Of a stretch of 64,000 nucleotides of DNA, positions 22,692 through 32,708 are shown in pieces. The DNA lies in the NCBI RefSeq assembly GCF_905220365.1, contig NC_061130.1, positions 2,735,501 through 2,799,500 of the forward strand, read 5' to 3'. The stretch's first letter is position 1. Every line of letters begins with the position of its first letter. Made by a program: the position numbers and the translations under genes. Source of the stretch: Vanessa cardui. Its lineage: Eukaryota; Arthropoda; Insecta; Lepidoptera; Nymphalidae. The notes beneath the pieces are model-generated. The model worked only from the letters and a program-made list of their open reading frames with translations. It searched no databases and had not been told where the DNA came from.

Positions 22692-25600
22692 TCAAGCGCT
22701 ATTGTGATCACTATGCTCACTGGAACTGTTATTGTCTGAATTATATACCTCCAAAGCCTTTATATGTATCCAGGGTCTCATCCTGTCTGCCGCTATTACA
22801 GTCTTATAGGGCTTGCCCGTTCTATTGAAGCCTGGGACATCGGCTATCGTATATCTATCGTTTCCTAGAACCTCTAGTACTTTATAGGGACCTATGAACT
22901 TTGACAAAAGCTTTGTGCTCTTCCCATCATTGGCAAAATTGTTTCGCAATATCTTTACCAGGTCACCGACTTTATACTTTACAGCAGAAATTCTGTTTTT
23001 ATCATGTCTTAGTTTCAATTTTTCTTGCTCATTCTGTATGTTAGAGCTAATATCTTGTCTAAGTTCTTGTAAATTAGAAGTCATAGATTCATCTATAACA
23101 TTAAGTTTATTTGCCAAATGATCCCGCATTTTGAGTCCAAACAAAGCTTCGGTCGCCGTTTTTTGTGTTGAGGCATTCACAGTGTTGTTAATGCCCCACT
23201 GGATTTTCCCCCGGCACTTGTCCCAGTCGCGCTCGTGGCCAAAAGAATTTTGTGCCGCTAGTGAATTAAGAATAGTCTGGTTGAATCTTTCGGCTTGACC
23301 ATTGGCTCTGGGACAAGCGACCGCATTCAATACATGCTTAATTCCTTGTCCCTCACAAAAGGTCTTAAAGGCTGTCGACGTGAAAGATGTACCGCGGTCA
23401 GATATTATCCTTGCCGGAATACCGAAATCATAAAATATTTTCTCAAGGACTTTGATAGTGGTTTTGGTTTTAAGATCTTTTACTGGTCTAACGAACACGT
23501 ATTTTGTGAAAGCGTCGACTACGGTCAAAATGTGAGTATTACCATCCTTACTGCGAACAAATGGCCCTAAATGATCCATATGGACAGTGTGAAAAGGTAT
23601 ATTAACCTTTTCAATTGGGTATAAATGTCCAGACTTTCGTTTTGCTGCAGTATCTTTATTGTATGCACACTCTAAGCAAGCCGCTACATATTTTTTTACA
23701 AATTTTCTCGATTTTGGGAACCAGAAATTGCTTTGTATCCTTTCTAGCGTTTTAGAATAGCCGTGATGTCCTACTTCGTCATGATTAGCCCGACATACTT
23801 GCCACCTTGCACTTCGTGGCACAACAAGGCGTAATTGGTCATCTATTTTTCTATAAATAACGTGGTTTTTAACAACGTAATTTTTGCGAATATCCCGGCA
23901 CTCTAGGTCGTCTTCCGGTTTTAGAATTTGCGAAATACGCGAGATGTCGGGGTCTGCTCTTTGTAAACTTAGAAGCCAGTTGTCCTTCTCTATAGAATAA
24001 ATGTTAACGGATAAATGTTCCTCTGAGTTCGCGGGCAGAGTGGTATTTCGACTGAGAGCATCAACATGCTGCATTTGTACCCCCGGTCGATACTCTATAC
24101 TAAAATCAAATTCGCTTATTTGCAGCCACCACCTCGCTATACGCGGAATTAAATCTCTTTTTGTTAGTGTCGTTCTAAGTGCAGCACAATCGGTGAAAAT
24201 CTTAAAAGGTATGCCCAAAAGGTAAACCCTAAATTTTTTTAGAGAACATACGACGGCTAGGGTCTCTAACTCATAGGAGTGCAAATATCTCTCCTCTGGT
24301 GTTGTTTGGCGACTAAAATATGCTACTGGTTTTAAAACCCGCGATTCTTTCTGCCATTGCATCAATATGCCCCCTACGCCAACAGAACTGGCGTCGGTAT
24401 GCAATTCGGTCTCCAATCTTGGGTCATAAAGGGCCAAAACAGGACGACTAGCAAGACTTTCCTTCAAAAGGGAGAATGCCTGGTTCTCGATCTCAGACCA
24501 CTGCCATTTTGCCTCTTTCTTTAATAGAGAAGTCAACGGTCGAGCGATTTCCCCATAACCTTTTATAAACTTGCGAAAATAACCAGTTAAGCCAAGAAAT
24601 TGACGAACTTCGTGTGTATTGCGAGGTGTGGGAAATCCCTTGACCGCTGTTATCTTAGCCTCACCGGGTTGCATGCCTTGTGAGGAAATGTCATATCCCA
24701 AGTAGCTAACTGTGGCATCGAAAAAACGGCACTTAGAGAGCTTCAAAGTTAATCCGAACTCTCTAAAAATTTTGAGCACCTCCTCTAGTCGCCAAAACAT
24801 CTCGTCCACTCCCTTTGATGGTATCAGCACGTCATCCAAATAGGCTAACGCATATTCAAATCGCTTATTACCGAGAATTTTGTTGATCATCCTCTGGAAG
24901 ACGGCTGGCGCGTTAGCGAGTCCGAAGGGCATTCTTAAAAACTCATAATGCCCATCAGGCGTGACAAAGGCGGTGAGATGTCGGCTACTTGGAGCCATTG
25001 GGATCTGATAATATCCTGATGCGAGATCGAGGGTGGTAAAGAAGGTATTCCCACTAAGATTAGATAACTGATCATCAATGAGAGGAAGAGGAAACCTATC
25101 TTTGACTGTTTTATTGTTCAATGCCCTAAAATCTACACATAGTCTCTGCTCACCGGTTTTTTTCTTTACCATTAAAATTGGACTAGCATAATCAGACTTT
25201 GACTCTTGAACGATATTGTTTTGTACAAGTTCATTAACTGTTTCTCTGACCTTTTCACGTTCGGAATGAGATAGGCGGTAGGGTCGGTAAACAATCGGTT
25301 TGTTATCCACGAGATCAATTTTCATTTCCACGTCAACAGCACAGCCTATCTCACCCAAGTTGGTAGCGAAACAGTCCCGGTATTTCTGAAGTAACGAATA
25401 AAGCGCATTTGCTTGACTATTGTCAAGACCTGGTCCAATCTTAATGTCGGCTTTATTGAGGGGTTCTATCGTAGAGAAATTCTCTACAATCCTGTTAATC
25501 TGGTAAGCAGGCCGTTCAACAAAGGGATTTGCTCTAGATATCAAGGCGTCCTTTTCAAAAGTTAAAGTACTATCGGACAGATTGGAAATAATGACCCCAC

Positions 25601-27170
25601 CTTTGCCGCAACAAATACGGTAAGCGCCCGGCAACAACCGGTATTCCTTCCGTGGTTCGACTGAGTTATAGCCCCCAATAAAAATATCTCCGGTAAAATC
25701 ATGATCTATTTGCACAGGGACAACGCCGGTTTTCGAAATGTTAGTGGTATCGGTAACGTAAAGTTTTAATGTATCCTCATCGTTATCAAATGGAATTTTA
25801 TTAGGACTCAGATAGAACGTCAGATTGTCACTATTCTTTAAGACTGTAACGAATGGCTGTTCTGTAAAGTTTTGTCCAATAATCACAGATACCTGCATGT
25901 GCGCGTCATCAACCACTAATACTTCGATAATCGATTCAATGTCATCGACCCTCACAGAAACGAAGGTTTTGTACAAAGGTATTACAGAAGACTGACCAAA
26001 CCCTCTTACAATTGGAATATTGTCATAATTTTGTGCAAGTTTCAAAAACTTTGCATCGCTTTTACGCAAAAGAGTACATTCACTCCCGAAGTCTATGTAG
26101 GCTTTGAGAGAATGGTCATTGATTGTGATAGTTTTGAAGAACTTACTATTAGGGTCATTAATTGTGTCAATTTTTAAAGTGTTTTTTTCAAAATTCTCTA
26201 CGTTATTGTTTGAATTACGATTTGTGGATGTTAAGGAGTCAAGCCTGCATCGGTCGCTGTCATGTCCTACCCGATTACAACGTTTGCATATTGTTAGCGG
26301 CTTAGTGCATTTAGAATAAGGATGACCTTTAACGCGACAATTGTAGCAAATTACAGAATTTAAATTTGAGTTGCTGGCACCCGTATTGGTGTTTGCAGAG
26401 TTGTTGGGCTTTTGAAATGTGCGTTCACGCGGTCTATTATTGTAACTCATAGCCTGTTGTGGTTTTTGGGAAGAAAGGTAAGTAAGCAAATCTTCTGGTT
26501 CCGTACTATCGAGAGCCTGTGCCCCATTCCTAACAGATCTGTCGCTTATGCCGTACACAATACAATCAACAGCCTTCTTACCAGTAATTTCACACATACT
26601 TAACAAACCCAATTTGTCATAAAAATATTCCCGCAAGCTCTCATCATTACGTGATGTGCGATTTAACATTTCTTCCAAGAGACGTCCGTAATTTTCGTCG
26701 CTGGGGAATGCCTTGCGTAATTTCAGTTGCCACTCGTCCCAAGTAAATTTGACCGTCTGCAAAGACTCAAACCATTTCTTAGCCAGACCAATTAGCTTTT
26801 GTAAAGAGTAGTGTATTGTCTGCTTATCCTCCCAACCGTATATAGAGGCACATTCGTTTACTTTTCGCAGCCAGCAATCAATAGTTTGGGTCCTGCAGGA
26901 CGGGTCAAATTCAGGAATAACATTATTAAAATTATTGTTACTACCAAAATTATTCTTTGTTGACTCTCCCTTCCATTTGGACAGAAGTTTCAGCACGTCT
27001 CTAGAGGTTAGCCTGCTTGATAGCTTACGCGTCCTTCGCGCTGAAGACTCATCAGCGGATGATGACGAAGAAGACGAGTTCCTTCGCCTTCTTCGTTTAA
27101 TCGCCTTCTTCGGCCGCCGTCGCTTTGGAGGCGTAACCAGCGGCGTGTCCGCTTCATGATCAGATGACAT
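22692..27170 (-). CDS. Gag-Pol polyprotein of Ty3/gypsy retrotransposon
   Basis: A 1492-residue single frame that should provide capsid, protease, reverse transcriptase, RNase H and integrase for copying and inserting the element. Residues 15-60 are strongly basic with a run of serines (KRRRPKK, KRRRRR). Gag-like sequence follows to about 250. Two CCHC knuckles lie at 275-288 and 295-308. The protease motif is DFGS at about 360, instead of the usual DTG or DSG. RT has TLDLASGYYQ with D715 and YLDD at 777-780. RNase H has acidic residues D926, E967 or E969, and D994. Integrase has H1130, H1135, C1165, C1168, then D1199, D1258 and E1294 (D-x35-E). A GPY-like module lies near 1425-1440; there is no chromodomain. 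The first ATG gives the whole gag. No stop or frameshift interrupts it. Gag and pol share one frame, so no ribosomal slip is needed; how gag excess is made is not visible. Confidence 0.95.
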   Translation of the reverse strand: MSSDHEADTPLVTPPKRRRPKKAIKRRRRRNSSSSSSSADESSARRTRKLSSRLTSRDVLKLLSKWKGESTKNNFGSNNNFNNVIPEFDPSCRTQTIDCWLRKVNECASIYGWEDKQTIHYSLQKLIGLAKKWFESLQTVKFTWDEWQLKLRKAFPSDENYGRLLEEMLNRTSRNDESLREYFYDKLGLLSMCEITGKKAVDCIVYGISDRSVRNGAQALDSTEPEDLLTYLSSQKPQQAMSYNNRPRERTFQKPNNSANTNTGASNSNLNSVICYNCRVKGHPYSKCTKPLTICKRCNRVGHDSDRCRLDSLTSTNRNSNNNVENFEKNTLKIDTINDPNSKFFKTITINDHSLKAYIDFGSECTLLRKSDAKFLKLAQNYDNIPIVRGFGQSSVIPLYKTFVSVRVDDIESIIEVLVVDDAHMQVSVIIGQNFTEQPFVTVLKNSDNLTFYLSPNKIPFDNDEDTLKLYVTDTTNISKTGVVPVQIDHDFTGDIFIGGYNSVEPRKEYRLLPGAYRICCGKGGVIISNLSDSTLTFEKDALISRANPFVERPAYQINRIVENFSTIEPLNKADIKIGPGLDNSQANALYSLLQKYRDCFATNLGEIGCAVDVEMKIDLVDNKPIVYRPYRLSHSEREKVRETVNELVQNNIVQESKSDYASPILMVKKKTGEQRLCVDFRALNNKTVKDRFPLPLIDDQLSNLSGNTFFTTLDLASGYYQIPMAPSSRHLTAFVTPDGHYEFLRMPFGLANAPAVFQRMINKILGNKRFEYALAYLDDVLIPSKGVDEMFWRLEEVLKIFREFGLTLKLSKCRFFDATVSYLGYDISSQGMQPGEAKITAVKGFPTPRNTHEVRQFLGLTGYFRKFIKGYGEIARPLTSLLKKEAKWQWSEIENQAFSLLKESLASRPVLALYDPRLETELHTDASSVGVGGILMQWQKESRVLKPVAYFSRQTTPEERYLHSYELETLAVVCSLKKFRVYLLGIPFKIFTDCAALRTTLTKRDLIPRIARWWLQISEFDFSIEYRPGVQMQHVDALSRNTTLPANSEEHLSVNIYSIEKDNWLLSLQRADPDISRISQILKPEDDLECRDIRKNYVVKNHVIYRKIDDQLRLVVPRSARWQVCRANHDEVGHHGYSKTLERIQSNFWFPKSRKFVKKYVAACLECAYNKDTAAKRKSGHLYPIEKVNIPFHTVHMDHLGPFVRSKDGNTHILTVVDAFTKYVFVRPVKDLKTKTTIKVLEKIFYDFGIPARIISDRGTSFTSTAFKTFCEGQGIKHVLNAVACPRANGQAERFNQTILNSLAAQNSFGHERDWDKCRGKIQWGINNTVNASTQKTATEALFGLKMRDHLANKLNVIDESMTSNLQELRQDISSNIQNEQEKLKLRHDKNRISAVKYKVGDLVKILRNNFANDGKSTKLLSKFIGPYKVLEVLGNDRYTIADVPGFNRTGKPYKTVIAADRMRPWIHIKALEVYNSDNNSSSEHSDHNSA

Positions 27171-28157
27171 TGCCAGTAAATTCTAAAACGTATAAATATT
27201 ATCTGAGACGTAATCTGTTTACCATACTATGTGCAAAAACAACAATAATTTCAGCTCAGCTACATATGTACATAGTCCATCTCCTAACATTATCCGATGA
27301 ACAAACATAGTTCACCCCCTAACATTATCCGATGAACAAACATAGTTCACCCCCTAACTTTATCCGATGAACAAACATAGTTCACCCCCTAACTTTATCC
27401 GATGAACAAACATAGTTCACCCCCTAACATTATCCGATGAACAAACATAGTTCACCCCCTAACATTATCCGATGAACAAACATAGTTCACCCCCTAACAT
27501 TATCCGATGAACAAACATAGTTCACCCCCTAACTTTATCCGATGAACAAACATAGTTCACCCCCTAACATTATCCGATGAACAAACATAGTTCACCCCCT
27601 AACTTTATCCGATGAACAAACATAGTTCACCCCTTAACATTATCCGATGAACAAACATAGTTCACCCCCTAACATTATCCGATGAACAAACATAGTTCAC
27701 CCCCTAACATTATCCGATGAACAAACATAGTTCACCCCCTAACATTATCCGATTCTATAATACTTTAAGACTAGAGAATAAGAGAATAGAGATCAATAAG
27801 ATAATTTATTAGTAGATGGACACAGAAAAAGAAAATCAGCATTGCGATTTATTAACCAAGTATATATGTAGTCAGAATGGTAGATTATTTATAAGAATAA
27901 AAAAAATATATATATCATCATATTTTTATTATATATATTCTATGTTAAATATTTTAATAAGCCGGTCAACAGCTTAATTCAAAAAGAAATAAGCTATATC
28001 AAGATTATTTGTCTGCTGACAGTATTAAAAATTCATTAATTAATTAATAGTGTATAATTTACCGCTGTGGGCGTTAAAACAACATCCTCACAGACAAAAT
28101 GTCTCGATAATATTTGCTTAAACATACCTTTTTATCCGGTCCGTGTCACTTCTGAAG
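27171..28157 (-). promoter_or_regulatory. 5' leader of the retrotransposon
   Basis: Between the 5' LTR and the gag start. Sense sequence right after the LTR is CTTCAGAAGTGACACGGACC. It does not begin with the TGG expected for a standard tRNA primer-binding site, so the primer is unclear. A 35-bp array fills 27266-27754, leaving about 95 bases to the start codon. Confidence 0.75.
27266..27754. repeat. 35-bp tandem array in the retrotransposon leader, about 14 units
   Basis: gatga recurs at 27296, 27331 and every 35 bases to 27716, with a final partial unit at 27751. The unit holds tatccgatgaacaaacatag and ttcaccccctaac. Four of the fourteen cores read aactttatcc instead of aacattatcc; otherwise units are almost identical. 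In the element's sense each unit carries GGGGGTGAACTATG, giving many upstream ATGs. Confidence 0.96.
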
Positions 28158-28524
28158 TGTAATAAAACTACTCACGTAACATTTAATTATTTCAGTATAT
28201 TAATTTATCACTTGATAAAATATTAAGTATCCGCTTAATATATTAAAATTAACTAGTCTTCACCACTATTCTCACAAGAATGTCCTTTTTTTCTTTTTCG
28301 TTCCCAATCAATCCTCTTGTGTTCTTTTTCTCGTGCCAGGCGGTACCAGTCGCCACACCACGCCACGCCACCCGAGGAAGGCACGGGCTTGCACCAATAT
28401 GTTGTCGATAACCGAATCAATAATAATACTTAAAAATGTTATTTAATTTAAAAACAACGTATTTAAAAATTAAAGCAGTACTAAATATTATTACTTCAAT
28501 TAAAATTATTTAAAAATCATGACA
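28158..28524 (-). repeat. 5' LTR of the gypsy-type element
   Basis: 367 bp, identical to the 3' LTR except for one base. It should carry the Pol II promoter for the element, in minus orientation. No TATA box could be chosen with confidence in this AT-rich sequence. Confidence 0.95.
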
Positions 28525-28528
28525 TAAA

Positions 28529-29110
28529 CCAATAATTATATTACATAGTCCGTTATGACACATTATAGGTGGCGCTGCATGACGAATCCACATTTTAGTT
28601 TTACTTATTACATAGTTATGTTTTAGAAATTAACATAATAGAATAGAATCATAAAATGATAATTAACAATATATAATTATTAATTAATATTATTAATATT
28701 TTAAAACCATTGCCGATAAATAGCGACATGAGCTCACATCTTCCAAATAATAAAACAATCAAATCTCTATTAATTATTAGAGCCTGATAAATAACATCAT
28801 CATGTTTACAAATAGCTATTAAAACACATATTTACGCTTCTTAGACATTTATATAATTAAAATATAATAATATAAACGATAACTTAAAATATAAATATCG
28901 TTATTTAACAACCATTACCGACAGATGGCGACTTGCGCCCATAGGTACTTCTGGACCCAACTAAAGCTTATACATTACCGACCGTACCGGCATTAAAAAA
29001 TAAAAATTGTAATATTGATGCCATCAATACGGTATGATTGACTTATGATTCTAAGATATGCAGTTCACTTATTAGTATTTCTAATAAAAGTAAGAAATAC
29101 AAATAAAAAA
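28529..29110. other. Unique sequence beside the retrotransposon
   Basis: No gene seen. Two related pieces occur: accattgccgataaatagcg near 28706 and accattaccgacagatggcg near 28911, an old local duplication or repeat family. Confidence 0.4.
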
Positions 29111-29111
29111 A

Positions 29112-29438
29112 AAAATCAAAATAAACTTTATTCAAGTAGGCTTTTACAAGAACTTGTGAGAACCGGTTCGGAAAGTAGATTCTACCGAGCAGAACCGGCA
29201 AGAAACTCAGTAGTTACTCTTTTTCATCATTTAAAAAATACAAAGTCCAGTTAGTTAAATACAATTATTTAAATTAACATATCCTTCTTGGGAGTCAACA
29301 GATATTAACTCCACGCTTTTTTATCATCTATAAAATCTTGTGTCGCATAATATACCCTATTTACCAATGTATTTTTTATAAGAGATTTGAATTTACGTAA
29401 CGGCAAAGTTAAATATGTCTGCGGAATTTTATTACATA
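29112..29438 (-). mobile_element. LINE 3' end (family L), inverted
   Basis: Reverse complement of the unit at 9261-9626: tail atcaaaataaactttattca, then gaaccggttcggaaagtaga, gagtcaacagatattaactc, and gcggaattttattaca at the truncated 5' side. The plus-strand 69-codon frame over it is fortuitous. Confidence 0.85.
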
Positions 29439-29500
29439 ACTAACACAATAATCTAATTGAAAAAAAATTATACATTATTAACTATAATTTTAAATCTTAA

Positions 29501-30312
29501 GGTCCAGTTTCACCATACCCTGTTAAATATTTAACGTATTGTTAAGTCAGTTAACGGACTGTTAAAGTTATCGAGTGTCCCACCACGAGTTAACGCGTGT
29601 TTATTTGTTATAACAAGCCGTTAAATTTAATTACTACTCTAGAGGTCCGTTAGACCGTAACAGACAATTAAACTCAAGATGGACGCTGTGTAAAATTTAA
29701 ATTTTTCTGCCATCCTTCATTTTTGATCGCAGTAGTTACTGCGTCCGTTTTCTTATTTTCAACTAGATCCTTGTATTTTGTAACTAAATGAACAAGGATT
29801 TCCTTTTCATTTGACGAAAAATTCGGTCCGCGTGTTTTCATTGACATAGTTATTTATATTCAATAAGAAGCACAATAAACCAAACCACAAACACAATCAA
29901 AAAGCATAAAATAATGCTACATAACCTAAACTCAAAAATAAATATTACCATGCTATGATTATTTGACGTTTCAATCGGCTTAAATCAAAAGTAGTTACCA
30001 TTTCATTGAAATCACTCGTAGCTAACGATTTTTGAAATTGGTCGCGTAGCACAACAAATGACGTATTATACGACTAGATAAAATATTACCGAACTTTGTC
30101 TAAATGACATGTCACAAATAAGCATTTCAATTCGGTTGCTTAAAATAAGAGTGAGTAACTTACAAGTCATTCAGTTAAATGTTCTGTTTAATAACGGCTT
30201 GTTAAATTTTGTTCATGGGACATTTAATGATATAACAGCCCGTTAATTATAAACAACTCATTAGTAAATTACTAATTAAGATTTAACAAACATAGTTTGG
30301 TGAAATTAGACC
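29501..30312 (-). mobile_element. PIF/Harbinger-like non-autonomous element (812 bp, TAA duplication)
   Basis: Left end ggtccagtttcaccatac; right end gtttggtgaaattagacc. These are imperfect inverted repeats that continue inward with several cgttaa / ttaacgg motifs on both sides. Flanks are TAA at 29498-29500 and 30313-30315, matching the 3-bp TWA duplication of Harbinger elements. The interior encodes part of a Myb/SANT-like protein and no transposase. The class is an inference from ends, duplication and encoded domain together. Confidence 0.85.
29674..29847 (-). CDS. Truncated Myb/SANT-like DNA-binding protein of a Harbinger-like element
   Basis: 57 codons, ATG at 29847, TGA at 29674. The start reads MSMKTRGPNFSSNEKEILV, and the later part has NKKTDAVTTAIKNEGW. 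That pattern (basic start, NF-s-EKE, nKKTda, K-NegW) is the first half of the Myb/SANT-like domain (zeste-like type) common in insects, which in Harbinger elements accompanies the transposase and binds the element's ends. After GWQK the frame runs into NLNFTQRPS and stops, so the last helix and the rest are lost: either a deletion joined it to the terminal repeat region, or the remainder lies in another exon. It may be a pseudogene or, less likely, a small DNA-binding product. Confidence 0.75.
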   Translation of the reverse strand: MSMKTRGPNFSSNEKEILVHLVTKYKDLVENKKTDAVTTAIKNEGWQKNLNFTQRPS

Positions 30313-30325
30313 TAAAGCGTATATA

Positions 30326-30541
30326 TGTCACCGTAAGATTACAAAATTCGTTATTACAGCGCGCGACACGCATCCGTTCTACGCCAGTTCACTATTTGAC
30401 CGCTTCCCATCGACAGCTTACGATATAGCGAAAAATAATACGTTAAATTGCAATCATATTTCACGGTTTACAATATATCGACAGATTTCAATATGTCTCG
30501 TCAGATTATAATCTAACGAATTTGGTAGTTTTACGGTGACA
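30326..30541. mobile_element. TIR MITE (216 bp), distinct family
   Basis: tgtcaccgtaagattacaaa at the left pairs with tttggtagttttacggtgaca at the right (imperfect), extending to cgtta / taacg. Flanks are TATA on both sides (30322-30325 and 30542-30545), so the duplication is TA or TATA. No coding. It lies 13 bp from the Harbinger-like element. Confidence 0.82.
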
Positions 30542-30680
30542 TATAAATACATTAATTGTATGAAGCTGAAAATATTCATACAAGTTTTAGATTCTTAATT
30601 TAGAATTGTATGAAATAAGATATCAGTCAGACAGCATGTGGATAGCGAGGCTTTACTTGGTTCTGGTGATGAAGAAACCA

Positions 30681-30712
30681 TTTCTTATACATATTATAAT
30701 ATGTATAAGAAA
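30681..30712. repeat. 32-bp perfect palindrome
   Basis: tttcttatacatatta followed at once by its exact reverse complement, with no spacer. A partial copy, aacttatacatgttataata, follows. Confidence 0.92.
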
Positions 30713-30734
30713 ACTTATACATGTTATAATATGA

Positions 30735-30935
30735 GAACCGACAACCGTTGGGGAAAACGCGTTCTAGAGTGGAGACCGCGTCTCGGCAAACGAGTGTAGG
30801 ACGTCTTCGGGCACGATGGAGTGACGATATACGCAAGGCGGCAGGCAGAAGCTGGATACGAGTAGCCGGAGAAAGGCCACAGTGGCGTGCACTTGGAGAG
30901 GCCTATGTCCAGTAGTGGAAGGTTACGGGCTGATG
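30735..30935 (+). pseudogene. LINE (RTE-like) ORF C-terminus, broken
   Basis: Plus-strand codons give VLEWRPRLGKR, then after a one-base deletion GRLRARWSDDIRKAAGRSW, IRVAGERPQWRALGEAYVQ, then a stop where a Q codon is expected before W. This motif set is the end of endonuclease/reverse transcriptase ORFs of RTE-type or related LINEs as I know them from insects. At least one frameshift and one stop make it inactive. A second remnant of the same kind is at 42370-42553. Confidence 0.8.
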
Positions 30936-31333
30936 ATGTTATAATATGTATATAACTGATCCAACTACAGCATTTACTTCCAATGCAGACTAGCCAACTT
31001 AGAATAGGACGATGATAGTACTTCTCGTCTCTCACTGTTTTATGCTCAGAGGACGAAAATTTCACACGAACTAAGCGAGTTCAAGCGCAGGACCAAAGAC
31101 TTAATCCTCGTAAATCCAAATAAAAATCCTCGCGGGACTGTAAACACTCGCTGATGGCCACTGCTGAGAATTTCTAGTGAGTAAAATCTTTAGAAACGTA
31201 ACTAACGCTCTAAAGGTTCGTCTTGGTTGAATAAAGCGGTCACGAGTAAATCTATCACTATTTTATATACGTATAACTGCTATTAAAAAGTTAATAGTAA
31301 ACTAGTTGTCGTTCACGGATTCACTTGCGTTTT

Positions 31334-31620
31334 AGGTGGTGGTAGGGCTTTGTGCAAGCCCGTCTGGGTAGGTACCACCCACTCATCAGTTATTCGACCG
31401 ACAAATAACAGTACTCAGTATTGTTGTGTTCCGGTTTGAAGGGTGAGTGAGTCAGTAACTACAGGCACATGGGACATAATATCTTAGTTCCCAAGGTTGG
31501 TGGCACATTGAAGATGTAAGGAATAGTTAGTATTTTTTACAGCGTCATTGCCTGTGGGTGATGGTGTCCACTTACCATCAGGTGGCCCATATGCTCGTCC
31601 GCCAACCTATACCATAAAAA
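31334..31620 (+). mobile_element. Interspersed repeat R2, near full
   Basis: ggtggtagggctttgtgcaa through cacccactcatcagttattc, gaagggtgagtgag, ttcccaaggttggtggcaca to cgtccgccaacctataccat and an A run. Well preserved; the ends agree with the 15847-16123 copy. Confidence 0.9.
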
Positions 31621-31639
31621 AATGAGTTTTTTACTAATA

Positions 31640-32010
31640 GACACAGGGATTTATAACGAAGATTTAGGTATATAATTTATTAATATATTTTCTAAATAAG
31701 TTGAAATAGAAAGACAATAATTAAACATGTCAGAAGCAACAGAAAATATATAAAAGAAACGGCCGGCTAGTTCGATTATTGTACTTATGTTCAGATTGAT
31801 ATATTACATTTTCATTGCAATAGTATTTCATTTCCGTATAAAATCCATCGCATTGAAATCCCGTTGTCGAGGGTGAGTTAACCGGTGTAATACGGCCATA
31901 ATAAACGTTAAGTTAAACGATCGACGCAACAGTAATGGTCAACTGAATGCCACTAACATTGTTATGATGACCACTTACCATCAGACGATCCATTGTTGCC
32001 ATCCTGTTTG
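31640..32010. other. Old repeat remnants
   Basis: 31650-31780 shares aataagttgaaatag, aaacatgtc and aaaatatataaa with 43215-43300, ending near ggccggctagttcg, a CTAGT-type end. 31960-32010 contains gaccacttaccatcag, a short R2 fragment. Confidence 0.45.
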
Positions 32011-32708
32011 CTATTACGATAAATTTACTGATATTTAATGTGTATTATGTTTTAAATGCTGACTTGAGCTTACGTTATTTCGTATAAATTATATGTTTAT
32101 AAAAAAAATCACCCATTAAAAGTTTCAGTCAACAGAAAAACGTTAAGAGTTTTAAAGAGAAGAGTTAGAGCATATTTCACCAGGCAACTCAAATGCGAAT
32201 TAGACAGATATCTAGCTGACTCCCATGGGATAAAACAACCTTAACAATCTTAAGTTATTTTCCTTCACGGATTAGCAAACGAAGAATTATAAAAACGAAT
32301 TAGGCATATCAAAGCTTACTGGTGGTTTGGCTTAAACCCACAGTTTACTATATAATCTATATAAAAACTGTAATATTTTATTACTGTTGACAGAGGTCGA
32401 TTTATCTGTATTCATATTATTTTAATTTTACTAGCTGTGGCAGCAATTCGAGAATGTAAATTGGTGAGTTTAAACCCGGAACAATCAAATGGTTAATTTT
32501 TATTTATAATTGATCTCTTGCTCAGCCAGCACGTGATGGATAAGAATCTGCCAAGTGTTCTGCCAAGCGTCCTTGTTAGAGTACACTTCAAACCTTCTCG
32601 ATCGGAAAAGAGGCTTTTGCCCAAAAATGAGACGTTAACAGCTTTTGGTATATTTGTTACTGTAAAAGCTCGAACTACGGTCAATATTTAGATTTTTTAT
32701 TTTATTTT

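Larger units (their letters stand above)
21733..28524 (-). mobile_element. Complete Ty3/gypsy-type LTR retrotransposon (6792 bp)
   Basis: Bounded by two 367-bp LTRs that begin TG and end CA and differ at only one base that I could find (c at 21792, a at 28217). It is flanked by the 4-bp direct repeat TAAA at 21729-21732 and 28525-28528. The element reads right to left: 5' LTR, about 990-bp leader with a 35-bp array, one gag-pol frame, about 590-bp 3' region, 3' LTR. No env frame exists. The integrase-after-RNase H order and the GPY/F-like C-terminus place it in Ty3/gypsy (Metaviridae). Clade is not determined; micropia/mdg3-like is possible. Likely recent and possibly active. Confidence 0.96.

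Noticed and set aside
27266..27754. CRISPR array (regular 35-bp period)
   Set aside because: There are no variable spacers; the whole unit repeats head to tail, and the context is a eukaryotic retrotransposon leader.
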